A stretch of DNA of 64,000 nucleotides from JAJTZA01 sp041744075 (GTDB lineage: Bacteria; Verrucomicrobiota; Verrucomicrobiia; Chthoniobacterales; Terrimicrobiaceae). Position 1 is the stretch's first letter; each line of letters opens with the position of its first letter. A program made the position numbers and the translations under genes. The notes beneath the pieces were generated by a model that was not told the DNA's origin, ran no database searches, and worked only from the letters and a program-made list of their open reading frames with translations. Below are positions 36,241-45,621 of this stretch, in pieces. The DNA lies in NCBI GenBank assembly GCA_041744075.1, contig JBGTLQ010000167.1:1-64000 (forward strand). The letters are read 5' to 3'.

Positions 36241-39200
36241 GAATCAGCCACTTTTTCATCGACCGTCCCATTTTTGCGGCGGTGCTATCCATCTTGATCA
36301 CCATCGTGGGAGGGGTGGCCCTAATGACACTGCCGGTCGCGCAATACCCGGACATCACCCCACCCAGCGTGCAAGTTGCCACCGCTTATCCGGGAGCGGA
36401 TGCCAAAACTGTCGCCGAGACGATTGGCGCCCCCATTGAACAACAGGTCAATGGCGTCGAGAACATGCTCTACATGTCGTCCCAGTCGAACAGTGATGGC
36501 TCCTACAGCCTGGCGATCACTTTCAAATTGGGAACGGATCTCGACTCCGCTCAAGTCCTCACGCAAAACCGCGTGAATCTTGCCCTTCCGCTTCTGCCAG
36601 AGGACGTACGGCGCACCGGAGTGACCGTTAAAAAACAATCCTCATCCATGATGATGATTATTAACCTCATCTCGCCGGATGATCGGTATGACGCACTTTA
36701 CCTCGGCAACTACGCGATCCTCCAACTCAAAGACATTCTGGCCCGCGTCAACGGCGTCGGTGACATCAGCATCTTTGGTTATGAATACAGCATGAGGATC
36801 TGGCTCGATCCTGAAAAGCTTTCGTCGCTTGGGCTTTCCGCAGAAGACGTGGTGTCCTCGATTCGTGAACAGAATGTTCAAGTGGCCGCCGGGATTATTG
36901 GAGCTCCCCCCACCGCCACACCCGTGGCCTTCCAATACACGGTCAGCACGCAAGGACGCCTTTCGACGCCGGAAGAGTTTGAGCAGATTGTGGTCAAACA
37001 GGGACCGCAAGGAGAAATTGTCCGCCTCGGCGATGTCGCCCGTGCAGAACTTGGTGCCAAGGATTACAGCATTGAGAGCACCCTGGATGGACGCCCCACC
37101 GTAGGCTTGGCCATCTACCAGCAGCCCGGAAGCAATGCCCTTGCCACAGCCCAGCTCCTCAGAAAAACTATGGAGGAACTTCAGTCGGGATTCCCGGATG
37201 GCATGGAATATCGCATTGAATATGACACCACGGAGTTTGTGGCTGAGTCAGTCAACTCGGTCATTCACACCCTCTTTGAAGCTCTGATTCTCGTGATCCT
37301 CGTGGTGTTACTGTTTCTCCAATCATGGCGGGCCACACTCATTCCATTATTGGCTGTGCCAGTTTCGCTGATTGGCACATTCGCTGCCATGGCAGCCTTT
37401 GGGTTTTCCCTAAATAATATTTCGCTTTTTGGCATTGTCTTGGCGATTGGGATTGTTGTTGATGACGCGATTGTTGTGGTCGAAAACGTTGAACGCAATC
37501 TTCACCTCGGGTTGCCGCCCCGCGAAGCAGCCCGCAAAGCCATGGAGGAAGTTTTTGGCGCAGTTGTCGCCGTGGCCTTGGTATTAACCGCCGTGTTTGT
37601 CCCCACGGCCTTTATCACCGGAATCTCCGGGGAGTTTTACCGTCAGTTCGCGCTCACCATCGCCGTGAGCACGATCATCTCAGCCTTCAACTCAGTCACG
37701 CTCAGCCCTGCCTTGGCTGCGATTCTCCTTCAAGCCCCCGGCTCAAAAAAAGATCCCCTCACCAAACTTCTGGACGCGACCCTGGGTTGGCTCTTCCGGG
37801 GCTTTAACAACCTGTTCGAAAAGGTCACCCACGGTTATGGCAAAATTGTCACAGGTCTCGTGAGAAAGACCTCACTGGTTTTGCTCCTCTACGTCGGATT
37901 GATTGGACTGACACTACTGGGCTTTCTAAAAACTCCGGTGGGTTTTATTCCTCAGCAAGACAAGGGATACCTTATTGCGAATGTGCAACTGCCCGATGCC
38001 TCGTCCCTAGGTCGAACAAAAGCCATCTCTGCCAAAGCTGACGAAATCATCCGCTCGACGAAAGGTGTTGCGCACACGCTCGTGATCAATGGGCTTTCGG
38101 TGGTCTCAGGATCGAACCTGCCAAACGCAGCCACCATCTTCGTGATCTTGGATGAATTCCACGACCGGAGGGCCCCAGACCTTTCCGGCGCACAAATCGC
38201 CCGTCAGCTGAATGGCGCACTATCACAAATTCCGCAAGCCCTCACCGGAGTCTTTGGCCCTCCCCCGGTGGATGGCATGGGCAGCACCGGTGGGTTTCGG
38301 TTGATGGTTCAAGATCGGGGCGGCATGGGATTTGAGGCCCTCGAAGAAGCCGCCTCCAACTTGGTGGACGCCACCCGAGAGGAAAGCCAACTGGCCAATG
38401 TCTTCTCAAGTTTTAGTTCAGGAACTCCGCAACTGTTTGTTGACATTGACCGCGTGAAGGCCAAGGCCCTCAACGTCCCGCTGGGCAGCATTTTCAGCAC
38501 CCTACAAATCGAGTTGGGATCTTCCTATGTGAATGACATCACGCTTTTTGGCAGGTCCTTCCAAGTCACCGCCCAAGCCGACGCGAGGTTTCGCGAGCAG
38601 CCAGAGGACATTCTCCGACTAAAAGCCCGAAGCAACACGGGTGCCATGGTACCCCTCGCCACCTTGGGAACAGTTTCCGAGATCACCGCACCAGCAAGCG
38701 TTCAGCGTTACAATCTTTACCCCGCCGCCGATGTGGTCGGAGGCACAGCCCCCGGCGTCAGCTCAGGGCAGGCGGTCAACATCATGGAAAACCTTGCCCA
38801 AACCAATCTGCCCCGCAGCATGGGCTTTGAGTGGACGGATCTGACCTACCAACAAATTCTGGCCGGCAATGTCGCTCTCTTTGTGTTCCCGCTTTGCGTG
38901 CTCTTTGTATTTCTGACCCTCGCCGCCCAGTATGAAAGCTGGACCCTGCCCATGGCCATTATCCTCATTGTCCCGATGTGCCTTCTCTCTGCTATCGGCG
39001 GCGTTCTCTTGCGTGGTCAGGATAATAACATTTTCACTCAAATCGGCTTTATCGTCCTAGTAGGATTGGCGTGTAAAAACGCGATCCTCATTGTTGAGTT
39101 TGCCAAGCAACTGGAAGGCCCAAGCAGGGACCGATTTGCTGCCGTCATCGAAGCCTGCCGCCTGCGTCTGAGGCCAATCCTAATGACCTCTTTTGCATTT

Positions 39201-39401
39201 ATCCTAGGTGTGGTTCCTTTGGTTCTTGCCAGTGGCCCCGGAGCCGAGATGCGCCAAGCTCTTGGCACCGCCGTCTTCTCTGGGATGCTGGGGGTCACCT
39301 TCTTTGGGATATTCCTTACCCCCGTCTTTTATGTGGTGATCCGCGGACTCTCAAAACGGCAGGAAGCGAATGCCGCCGCCCCAGCGGAAATTGCCAAGTA
39401 A
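36237..39401 (+). CDS. RND multidrug efflux pump, AcrB/HAE-1 family
   Basis: 1054 residues from the GTG at 36237 (VRISHFFIDRPIFAAVLSIL), the standard opening for this family; the frame is open 54 bases further upstream. Twelve membrane helices and two porter domains. The proton relay is intact: IVVDDAIVVVENVER in helix 4 (Asp-Asp) and ACKNAILIVEFAKQ in helix 10 (Lys). The large loop carries FGPPPVDGMGSTGGF. It forms a tripartite exporter with the adaptor encoded just upstream. Contrast the pump at the left end of the window, which lacks these relay residues. Confidence 0.95.
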   Translation: MRISHFFIDRPIFAAVLSILITIVGGVALMTLPVAQYPDITPPSVQVATAYPGADAKTVAETIGAPIEQQVNGVENMLYMSSQSNSDGSYSLAITFKLGTDLDSAQVLTQNRVNLALPLLPEDVRRTGVTVKKQSSSMMMIINLISPDDRYDALYLGNYAILQLKDILARVNGVGDISIFGYEYSMRIWLDPEKLSSLGLSAEDVVSSIREQNVQVAAGIIGAPPTATPVAFQYTVSTQGRLSTPEEFEQIVVKQGPQGEIVRLGDVARAELGAKDYSIESTLDGRPTVGLAIYQQPGSNALATAQLLRKTMEELQSGFPDGMEYRIEYDTTEFVAESVNSVIHTLFEALILVILVVLLFLQSWRATLIPLLAVPVSLIGTFAAMAAFGFSLNNISLFGIVLAIGIVVDDAIVVVENVERNLHLGLPPREAARKAMEEVFGAVVAVALVLTAVFVPTAFITGISGEFYRQFALTIAVSTIISAFNSVTLSPALAAILLQAPGSKKDPLTKLLDATLGWLFRGFNNLFEKVTHGYGKIVTGLVRKTSLVLLLYVGLIGLTLLGFLKTPVGFIPQQDKGYLIANVQLPDASSLGRTKAISAKADEIIRSTKGVAHTLVINGLSVVSGSNLPNAATIFVILDEFHDRRAPDLSGAQIARQLNGALSQIPQALTGVFGPPPVDGMGSTGGFRLMVQDRGGMGFEALEEAASNLVDATREESQLANVFSSFSSGTPQLFVDIDRVKAKALNVPLGSIFSTLQIELGSSYVNDITLFGRSFQVTAQADARFREQPEDILRLKARSNTGAMVPLATLGTVSEITAPASVQRYNLYPAADVVGGTAPGVSSGQAVNIMENLAQTNLPRSMGFEWTDLTYQQILAGNVALFVFPLCVLFVFLTLAAQYESWTLPMAIILIVPMCLLSAIGGVLLRGQDNNIFTQIGFIVLVGLACKNAILIVEFAKQLEGPSRDRFAAVIEACRLRLRPILMTSFAFILGVVPLVLASGPGAEMRQALGTAVFSGMLGVTFFGIFLTPVFYVVIRGLSKRQEANAAAPAEIAK

Positions 39402-39408
39402 AAACTGC

Positions 39409-40029
39409 TCAGGCCACGTCAACGGCCAATTGTTCCTGGCCCCCTGTTAATTCAAACAACACGGGAAGCCCGGTGAGTTCTTCCAACAAGGCTCGGTTGG
39501 AAGTGGTGGAAGGGTCATCAGAAAATGAGGAGTTGAGCACAAGACCCGAAATTGGCAGCCCCCGATTTTGAATGTCTGAAACCGTTAGCAAACAATGGTT
39601 CAGGCATCCCAAACGATTGGGGACCACAACAACAACCGGAAGACCAAAGCTAACCGCAAGATCTGCCATGCTCAGACCGGGACCAACTGGAACCGCCCAA
39701 CCGCCAACCCCCTCCACAAGCACAGACTGCCGCCCCAAAGAGACTCTCTGAAACCATGTGAGTAATTCCTCACGTGTGATGACCTTTCCCAGCAGCCGTG
39801 CCGCTTGCAAGGGTGCCAAGGGGTCGTTCAACCAGATGGGGTTAACCTCATCCAATGTCAGTTCCCCATCACACGCCTCCCACAAAACTCGGGCATCCTC
39901 ACGGTCTCCACAACAAATCGGCTTTAAGGCGACGGTGTCCAAACCGGAAGCTCGGAGGGCCTTTGCCAACAGCGCCGCAAAAAAAGTTTTGCCGATGCCA
40001 GTATCCGTCCCTGCAATAAAGGCCCTCAC
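39409..40029 (-). CDS. bioD: Dethiobiotin synthase
   Basis: 206 residues. P-loop GTDTGIGKT at about 7-15, the Lys of VALKPICCGDREDA that binds the carbamate intermediate, and EGVGGWAVPV, a BioD-specific motif. It closes the ureido ring of dethiobiotin from DAPA with CO2 and ATP. Its start overlaps the end of the aminotransferase gene by 4 bases, so the two are coupled. No other biotin genes are near. Biotin is needed by the carboxyltransferase partners at the left of the window, which is a metabolic but not a genetic link. Confidence 0.92.
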   Translation of the reverse strand: MRAFIAGTDTGIGKTFFAALLAKALRASGLDTVALKPICCGDREDARVLWEACDGELTLDEVNPIWLNDPLAPLQAARLLGKVITREELLTWFQRVSLGRQSVLVEGVGGWAVPVGPGLSMADLAVSFGLPVVVVVPNRLGCLNHCLLTVSDIQNRGLPISGLVLNSSFSDDPSTTSNRALLEELTGLPVLFELTGGQEQLAVDVA

Positions 40030-41189
40030 GCGCTTCTGACTTCAGCCACAAACTCGCCAATCCGTTGAACCGCGATTTTGATTTGGTCAAGCGCGGTCGC
40101 ATAGCTGCATCGGACGTGACCCTCACCACTCACACCAAACGCCGTGCCTGGCACAACGGCCACTTTCTTTTCATGCAGCAACCGCAAGGAAAATTCACTG
40201 CTGGTCAGTCCGGTGGAAGACACATCGGGAAACACATAAAAGGCTCCCTTGGGCTTGAAGCATGGAAGACCAAGTTCGTTAAAGGAGTTCACGATGTAAT
40301 TGCGCCTCAACTCGTACTCCCGCCGCATGGATTCCATGGCAGGAGTTCCCCGCTCCAAGGCCTCAATCGTGGCATCCTGACCCATAATAGAAGCGCACAA
40401 TATGGAATACTGATGAATCTTCATCATTGCCTCAATGATCTCCTTCGGCGCACAGGTAAAACCAATCCTCCAGCCGGTCATCGCATACGCTTTCGACACT
40501 CCATGAAGAAACACTGTGCGTTCTTTCATGCCCGGGAACGCCGCGATGCTGGTATGCGTCCCTCCCTCATAGGTCAGCTCACTATAAATTTCGTCGGTAA
40601 ACACAATGAGGTCATGTTTCACACAGATCTCCGCAATCTCCGCCAGGTCCTCAGCGGACATGGTGGCCCCCGTGGGGTTGTTTGGGAAATTGAGCATGAG
40701 AATCTTGGAAGCCGGCGTGATGGCTGACACAAGGTCCTTCGCTGTTAACCGGAATTCATGCTCGGCATGCGTTGGAATCGCCTTGGCCACTCCTCGGGCA
40801 AGAACAATGCTCGGCGCGTAGGAGACGTAACAGGGTTCATGATATAACACCTCGTCGCCCGGATCCAATAACGCCCGCAAAGCCAGATCAATGGACTCGG
40901 AGACTCCTACGGACACCAACACCTCAGAGAGCGGTTCATAATTAACCCCAAAGCGCCCTCGGACATAATCCGAAATCGATCGTCTGAGCCTTGGAAGGCC
41001 AAGGTTGGACGTGTAGCCGGTGCGGCCTTTCTCCAGCGCATAGATCGCCGCTTCGCGAATGTGCCAAGGCGTCGCAAAGTCCGGTTCGCCGATGCCCAGC
41101 GAAATGACATCGCCCATCGTTTGGACAACTTCAAAAAAATCCCGGATTCCCGAGCGGGGAATCTCCTTCACATGATCGGCAATCTTCAT
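40026..41189 (-). CDS. PLP-dependent class I/II aminotransferase
   Basis: 387 residues of fold type I. The Schiff-base Lys lies in HGVSKAYAMTGWRIGF at about 233; LNFPNNPTGATMS and FTDEIYSELTYEG supply the cofactor-binding Asn, Asp and Tyr; the C-terminal Arg motif GHVRCSYATALDQIKIAV is present. The substrate cannot be read from sequence; aspartate/aromatic aminotransferase relatives are nearest. Upstream on the same strand an Lrp-type regulator sits 56 bases away, and downstream bioD overlaps by 4 bases, which might suggest a role in biotin synthesis. Confidence 0.92.
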   Translation of the reverse strand: MKIADHVKEIPRSGIRDFFEVVQTMGDVISLGIGEPDFATPWHIREAAIYALEKGRTGYTSNLGLPRLRRSISDYVRGRFGVNYEPLSEVLVSVGVSESIDLALRALLDPGDEVLYHEPCYVSYAPSIVLARGVAKAIPTHAEHEFRLTAKDLVSAITPASKILMLNFPNNPTGATMSAEDLAEIAEICVKHDLIVFTDEIYSELTYEGGTHTSIAAFPGMKERTVFLHGVSKAYAMTGWRIGFTCAPKEIIEAMMKIHQYSILCASIMGQDATIEALERGTPAMESMRREYELRRNYIVNSFNELGLPCFKPKGAFYVFPDVSSTGLTSSEFSLRLLHEKKVAVVPGTAFGVSGEGHVRCSYATALDQIKIAVQRIGEFVAEVRSA

Positions 41190-41245
41190 GTCAACTGGGA
41201 AAACAAGGAACAGCCTCGCAAAACTCGTTTCATCGGGATGGCAAA

Positions 41246-41740
41246 TTAAGGCGAAACCGACAGCCTCTCTGCCGTCTGTTCAAAATGATGGAAGGTCCCG
41301 TTCTCCTTATAAGTTTTTAATCGAAACCGAGTGGCCGTGGACTGGACCGCTTCGATGGTGCTCAACTTCTCAGCCACAAACGAAGCCACTTCGCGCAGGT
41401 TGCGCCCCTCCACCGTGATCAGCAAATCATACCCCCCGCTCATCAGATAACAGGTCTGCACTTCCTCAAACTTGGCTATCCGCGAAGCCACACGATCAAA
41501 TCCGCCATCCCGCTCAGGAGTGATCTTCACCTCAATCATCGCCCGCACCAAGTCGGTGTCCCATTTCTCATGATTGATAATCGCTTGATATCCCAGAACA
41601 ATTCCTTCGGCTTCCAGTCTTGCAATCGCTTGCTCAACTTCTTCCACACTCAAATTCAACATCCGCGCCAAATCCTCACGAGGAGTCAGCGCATTTCGTT
41701 CCAATATTTCAACAAGGGCCTGCATGTGACCGCCCATCAT
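41246..41740 (-). CDS. Lrp/AsnC-family transcriptional regulator
   Basis: 164 residues from the ATG at 41740; the long upstream open frame is the shadow of the divergent Lys-rich gene. Winged helix (MQALVEILERNALTPREDLARMLNLSVEEVEQAIARLEAEGI) then an Lrp-type ligand-binding domain (VMIEVKITPERDGGFDRVASRI; CYLMSGGYDLLITVEGRNLREVASFV). Such proteins form octamers and sense amino acids. Being first in a run with the aminotransferase and bioD, it probably controls them and itself. Confidence 0.88.
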   Translation of the reverse strand: MMGGHMQALVEILERNALTPREDLARMLNLSVEEVEQAIARLEAEGIVLGYQAIINHEKWDTDLVRAMIEVKITPERDGGFDRVASRIAKFEEVQTCYLMSGGYDLLITVEGRNLREVASFVAEKLSTIEAVQSTATRFRLKTYKENGTFHHFEQTAERLSVSP

Positions 41741-41792
41741 TCCTCCCGTCTCTTTGCTTGGCAAGCCTGCCGCAATAGGATATTGTTTTTGT

Positions 41793-42164
41793 ATGACAAC
41801 ATCCAAAAAGAAAGCCCCTGCCAAAAAAGCTGCGTCCAAAAAGCCAGCTGCTAAAAAAACAGCCGCCAAATCACCGGTTGGCGTCAAAGTCACCGTGAAA
41901 AAAACTGCCCCTCCCAAATCCTCAGCGTCCACCTCACGTGAGGAAAAAGCTGCCGAAAAAACCATCGAATTGCTTGATGAAGCAGCCAGGTTGCTTCGCT
42001 CCTCACTTCGGAACGGTGCCAAAGCCACAGCCGAAGGCCGCACTCAGGCCAACCAAAAAGCTCACTCCCTCGTGACCAAGGCCTCCAGTTCTCTCTCCAG
42101 CGTGGTCGGCGAAGCCGGTTCGATCTTGCACAAGGCCATTAACAAAACCTTGGGCGGAAAGTAA
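41793..42164 (+). CDS. Histone H1-like Lys/Ala-rich DNA-binding protein
   Basis: 123 residues from the ATG at 41793 (MTTSKKKAPAKKAASKKPAAKK). About the first 50 are a KKxxAK-rich disordered basic tail with AAKK, SKKP units as in H1-like bacterial proteins; the rest has an amphipathic helix (EKTIELLDEAARLLRSSLRNGAKATAEGR) and an Ala/Ser-rich helical end. Probably nucleoid binding. It is divergent from the Lrp-type gene, with 52 bases between starts. Confidence 0.78.
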   Translation: MTTSKKKAPAKKAASKKPAAKKTAAKSPVGVKVTVKKTAPPKSSASTSREEKAAEKTIELLDEAARLLRSSLRNGAKATAEGRTQANQKAHSLVTKASSSLSSVVGEAGSILHKAINKTLGGK

Positions 42165-42183
42165 ACCATCCGCAACGCACTTT

Positions 42184-42209
42184 GTAGAGGAATTTGGAAC
42201 AAATTTCTT
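42184..42209 (+). repeat. 26-base dispersed repeat, copy 1
   Basis: The segment is identical to the reverse complement of 56029-56054. Its core AATTTG-GAA-CAAATT is a small palindrome (6-base arms). It lies in the gap between the H1-like gene and the MerR gene. Confidence 0.85.
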
Positions 42210-42257
42210 GGTTTTCTAGTATCGGAATCCTTCTCACGGTCAGCAAACGCCCCCTTC

Positions 42258-42770
42258 TCAAAGAGACGGTGGGCTGGCTGTTTTACCGCCCAAGATTTCC
42301 ACCAACTGCTCAAGCACGGCTGGTGATGGCCGTTTGCGTCCCCGACAGAGAAGAAGAAAGTCGCCGGACAGCCCAATGAGCTCCATGCTCTCCAAGCTCT
42401 TAACCGCCCCCAAACCCCCGGCCATCGCCACACCATCCTGCTTGGCCTGACGCAATAATTCATGCAACTCGGCATCGGTTTTTGAATCCAAAACCTCCCG
42501 AATCTTGCTCAACGGCAACCCTTGAGCCTGCAAAATCCTGATCGAGGCCAACTGGAGAAAATGACGTCTCCCATACCTTCTCCCTGACAAGGGACCGTCC
42601 AACAAACCTTGGGTTCGGTAAAATCTGAGGTTGCGAATTGTGAGTTTTTCCGCAGCCTGGCCATTAACTGGAATAACTTTATTTTCGTAACACCATGCGT
42701 TAACATCCTCTGAAAGAGTGTTTAAACCGTCATAGTATTCTTCCTCAAATCCAGCTTGGCGAAGCTTCAT
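42258..42770 (-). CDS. MerR-family transcriptional regulator
   Basis: 170 residues. A ~45-residue acidic N-terminal stretch precedes the MerR helix-turn-helix (LTIRNLRFYRTQGLLDGPLSGRRYGRRHFLQLASIRILQAQGLPLSKIREVL), followed by a helix (AELHELLRQAKQ) and a short tail. No Cys cluster of the metal-sensing type is seen. The effector and targets are unknown; the nearest upstream gene is the cyclase on the same strand, 43 bases away. Confidence 0.85.
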   Translation of the reverse strand: MKLRQAGFEEEYYDGLNTLSEDVNAWCYENKVIPVNGQAAEKLTIRNLRFYRTQGLLDGPLSGRRYGRRHFLQLASIRILQAQGLPLSKIREVLDSKTDAELHELLRQAKQDGVAMAGGLGAVKSLESMELIGLSGDFLLLCRGRKRPSPAVLEQLVEILGGKTASPPSL

Positions 42771-42813
42771 CCTTTAATTGTCATCGAAGACAGTGTCACT
42801 GTCAACTTGGAGA

Positions 42814-44814
42814 TTATTTCTCAATGAAGCTTCGTACACCTGAGGCCTCTTCTCCCTGTTTAACAAGTGCGATCCGGTGGAGGAGCATTTGCGTGGGGAT
42901 GTCGCCTGCGGGGATTTTATGCAACAAAGCCTCAGCATCTGGAAAAGATTGGGCGAGGAATGCCTCGAGGGCAAGGCCGTAGGTCCTGGCGATCGTGAGA
43001 GATTCTTGGGAAGCGTGCTCCCGAAATCCCATGAGTTCGTCGATGTGGAGGGGTTCGGTTCTTCCGACGACGCTGACGCGGTCCAATCGGCGCCAGAGGA
43101 ATTCGTCTTCTCCGGCCTGCTGTCTGAGGACCGAACTGGCCAAGATTTTTGTGCCATAGGCTTTATTGAGGCCTTCGAGTCGGCTGCAGAGGTTCACGGC
43201 ATCGCCGATGGCGGTGTAGGTGAACCTGCTGGCGGTTCCAACATTGCCGACTAAGACCTCGCCCGTGTGCAATCCGACACGAGCAACAAATTTGCCAGCC
43301 CCGTTGTTCTGGATCGGGCATTGCGCAAAGTGGGCAGTGCCAATCAGGGCCGCCCGGCATGCTGCAGCGGCAGGTTCTGGAAGTTTTCCAGGGGCATTAA
43401 AAAGGGCCATGATGCCATCACCCAAGAATTTGTCGATGACGCCCCCGGATTCTTCGATGGCATGACCAAAGCTCTCAAAATAGGAGGTCAGAGTTTCCAC
43501 CGCCGCCTCGGGAGACGTTTTTTCCGCGTAAGCGGTGAATCCAGCGAGATCGCAAAACATGAGAGAAATTTCCCTCCGTTCGCCGCCAAGGGCCGCCACC
43601 CCGCCACTCTGAACAAGGTCTCTCACCAAATCCACGGGGACGTAATGGGAAAATGACTCCAAGCCCGCGCGCATCCGCTCGACCGACTCAGACAACACCC
43701 GCACCTCTTTGATGGAGGATTTTGGCAGAGGCGTTGGCTCCAGTTGGAAGTTTCCGACCCTCGCCACCACCTGGCTGAGGGCTTTTAGAGGGCTGGCAAT
43801 TCGGCCAGCGAGGAGAAACCCCGCCACAAGGGACAATGTCAGAGCGCCCAGTGCCGTGGCCAGCGTAACAAACACAATATGATCAACCCCTTCAAACGCC
43901 ACCTTGCGACTAAAAAGAATCGCACTCACACAGTCCAAACCGCCCGGAATGTGGGCCGTCTGAAAGCCCACAAAATAGGTGTCATCCGGCGTGGTGATTT
44001 GTAGGATATGACCTTCATTCTCGGCACGTTTCACCTGACCGTCCAGCAAACGCCGAACTTCCTCAACCACTGGCGAGGATTCCATCGTTTTTGGTGTTGC
44101 GAGGAGTTTTCCATTGATGGAAAACACCATCGGTTCGCCGCGGAAGTCCTTGGTCAACTTGTCCAAATAGGTGGCCACATCGCTCAGAATAAAATCAACC
44201 GTCAACACGCCAAGCAGGTTTCCAGACTCGTCTGTCACCGCTTGGGTGACTGTGATCCCCCGTTCGCCAGTGGCAAAATCGTAAGGGGGTGTCCAGGCCC
44301 GCTCCTCATTTTCAAGAGCCAGCTGGAACCAAGGGCGCACGCGGGCATCAAAGGTGGTGGGCAACTTGGGGTTCCCGTGTGGCTGCCAAATGCCATCGGC
44401 ACCCAAAACCCACTCTAGCGGAGGGCTCCCATCCGGTGCTGACACATTGATCACCGTTAATCCGTCATGGGTCCATCCCCCGGCAAACCTCCCATCCGCA
44501 TACCCAAAACTGATCCATGCAATCCCCTCTTCAAACTCCAAGGTCTTGGCGAAGAGTTTTGCCAACGCTTGGGGGTTTTCAAGGGAAATGCCACCCGACC
44601 GGATCGCCCGCGCAAACGTTTCCAAAAGCCTGGTTGATGGTTCAAAATGCTCTTCGACCAGACTGGTCACCGCCTCAAGAGTTGTTGAGATCTGTTTCTC
44701 AAGCAGTGCATAAATCGCAAGCCGCACCCCCCGTGCCCCAAAGGCACTGGTCAGCAAACTCGACACAAGAATCAACCCCAAAACAACGGTCAACAATAAG
44801 GCACGAAAAGACAC
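42814..44814 (-). CDS. Membrane adenylate cyclase (class III) with extracytoplasmic sensor
   Basis: 666 residues. Transmembrane helix 1 at about 5-25, then a dCache-like sensor (about 35-300; WISFGYADGRFAGGW, VRPWFQLALENEERAWTPPYDFATGERGITVTQAVTDESGNLLGVLTVDF), helix 2 (about 310-335) and a HAMP-like linker. The C-terminal cyclase domain (about 395-580) has the two metal-binding Asp (MFCDLAGFT, KFLGDGIMALFNAP), the Lys next to the second, and TAIGDAVNLCSRLE. It should make cAMP when its periplasmic ligand binds. The last ~80 residues are a helical tail. Confidence 0.92.
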   Translation of the reverse strand: MSFRALLLTVVLGLILVSSLLTSAFGARGVRLAIYALLEKQISTTLEAVTSLVEEHFEPSTRLLETFARAIRSGGISLENPQALAKLFAKTLEFEEGIAWISFGYADGRFAGGWTHDGLTVINVSAPDGSPPLEWVLGADGIWQPHGNPKLPTTFDARVRPWFQLALENEERAWTPPYDFATGERGITVTQAVTDESGNLLGVLTVDFILSDVATYLDKLTKDFRGEPMVFSINGKLLATPKTMESSPVVEEVRRLLDGQVKRAENEGHILQITTPDDTYFVGFQTAHIPGGLDCVSAILFSRKVAFEGVDHIVFVTLATALGALTLSLVAGFLLAGRIASPLKALSQVVARVGNFQLEPTPLPKSSIKEVRVLSESVERMRAGLESFSHYVPVDLVRDLVQSGGVAALGGERREISLMFCDLAGFTAYAEKTSPEAAVETLTSYFESFGHAIEESGGVIDKFLGDGIMALFNAPGKLPEPAAAACRAALIGTAHFAQCPIQNNGAGKFVARVGLHTGEVLVGNVGTASRFTYTAIGDAVNLCSRLEGLNKAYGTKILASSVLRQQAGEDEFLWRRLDRVSVVGRTEPLHIDELMGFREHASQESLTIARTYGLALEAFLAQSFPDAEALLHKIPAGDIPTQMLLHRIALVKQGEEASGVRSFIEK

Positions 44815-44873
44815 CAGGGCACTCTAGCTCAAGCAGCCACTAATTCGCCAGAAGGTTTCACCGGTGCCGCAGC

Positions 44874-44948
44874 ATGGGAGGAATGGGAAGCATGGGAGTT
44901 ATGAGTTGGGCTTTTTCTCATGACTCTCATTCTTCCCATACCTCCCAT
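44874..44948. repeat. ATGGGA-rich imperfect palindrome at the 3' end of the four-helix-bundle gene
   Basis: Left arm 44874-44905 and right arm 44917-44948 match in inverted orientation at 28 of 32 positions, with an 11-base loop. The unit ATGGGA(A/G)G recurs three times per arm. The stop codon of the minus-strand gene (44899-44901) lies inside the left arm. Confidence 0.85.
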
Positions 44949-45570
44949 TCCTCTGCGCAAGCCTCGCCTTGAACATCCTCTCCCTCAAGCCACCTTGCTC
45001 CAAGAAATCCTTCTCCAACCGGCGCAGTTGTTGGTCGAGCAGATAGTTGGTTTGGTGGATCAGGCAGATCGCGATATTGGCGATCACCTCCGATGGACGG
45101 GTCTCCAAAAAATCCCGGTAAAGCTCAAAGGTCTGCGGGGTCTTGCAACCAAGCTGGCGAACATAAAGCGCCTCTTTGGAATCTTTTTCCCAAACTCCAT
45201 GATCACGCACCCGCAGGTAGTCGCGGAAATCAGCCAGCAGCTCCTCAAGGCTGGCCCGCCCCACACTCGTGAGCTTTAGTTCAGTTTCTTTGGAAGTGAG
45301 CGCAGCTTTACTGCCCTCAAGGATGTTCTGTTTCCCAGATCGAGCCGACTGGATCATCTGATCAACCGTGCGGTCGCCCCGCGAGAGGTATTTGTGGGCA
45401 AACCGATAAGTGATGTCATAAACAACTTCCGCTTTTTGGTAAGAGAGCAGTGTCTGGTAATCTCCACGGGGTGGAATAATCGGATGGGAGTTATGGGAAG
45501 AATGGGATGCATGGGAAGGCCTCATCCCATCTCTCTCATTATTCCTATTCTTCCCATCGGTACTCATCAC
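44899..45570 (-). CDS. Four-helix-bundle 'suffix domain' protein (S23-related)
   Basis: 223 residues. Residues 15-30 are a His/Ser-rich low-complexity stretch. From about 32 the protein matches the 'four helix bundle suffix' type: PPRGDYQTLLSYQKAEVVYDITYRFAHKYLSRGDRTVDQMIQSARSGKQNILEGS, related to the S23 proteins encoded in intervening sequences of 23S rRNA genes and to Avd of diversity-generating retroelements. No reverse transcriptase or rRNA gene is nearby. Function unknown. Palindromes made of ATGGGA units flank both ends, and one lies within the N-terminal codons. Confidence 0.85.
   Translation of the reverse strand: MMSTDGKNRNNERDGMRPSHASHSSHNSHPIIPPRGDYQTLLSYQKAEVVYDITYRFAHKYLSRGDRTVDQMIQSARSGKQNILEGSKAALTSKETELKLTSVGRASLEELLADFRDYLRVRDHGVWEKDSKEALYVRQLGCKTPQTFELYRDFLETRPSEVIANIAICLIHQTNYLLDQQLRRLEKDFLEQGGLRERMFKARLAQRNGRYGKNESHEKKPNS
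45484..45557. repeat. ATGGGA-rich imperfect palindrome at the 5' end of the four-helix-bundle gene
   Basis: Four ATGGGA units on the plus strand (45484-45516) face TCCCAT/CTCAT units (45521-45557). About 26 of 35 positions pair in the best alignment. It lies within the first codons of the gene and encodes the His/Ser-rich N-terminus. It resembles the palindrome at the gene's 3' end. Confidence 0.7.
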
Positions 45571-45621
45571 CCTTGCACTCTACCCAAACCACATTGACCT
45601 GCAAGCCCACCAAAATTCCTC

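Noticed and set aside
44899..45570. Diversity-generating retroelement suggested by the Avd-like bundle protein
   Set aside because: No reverse transcriptase, template repeat or variable repeat is seen nearby.
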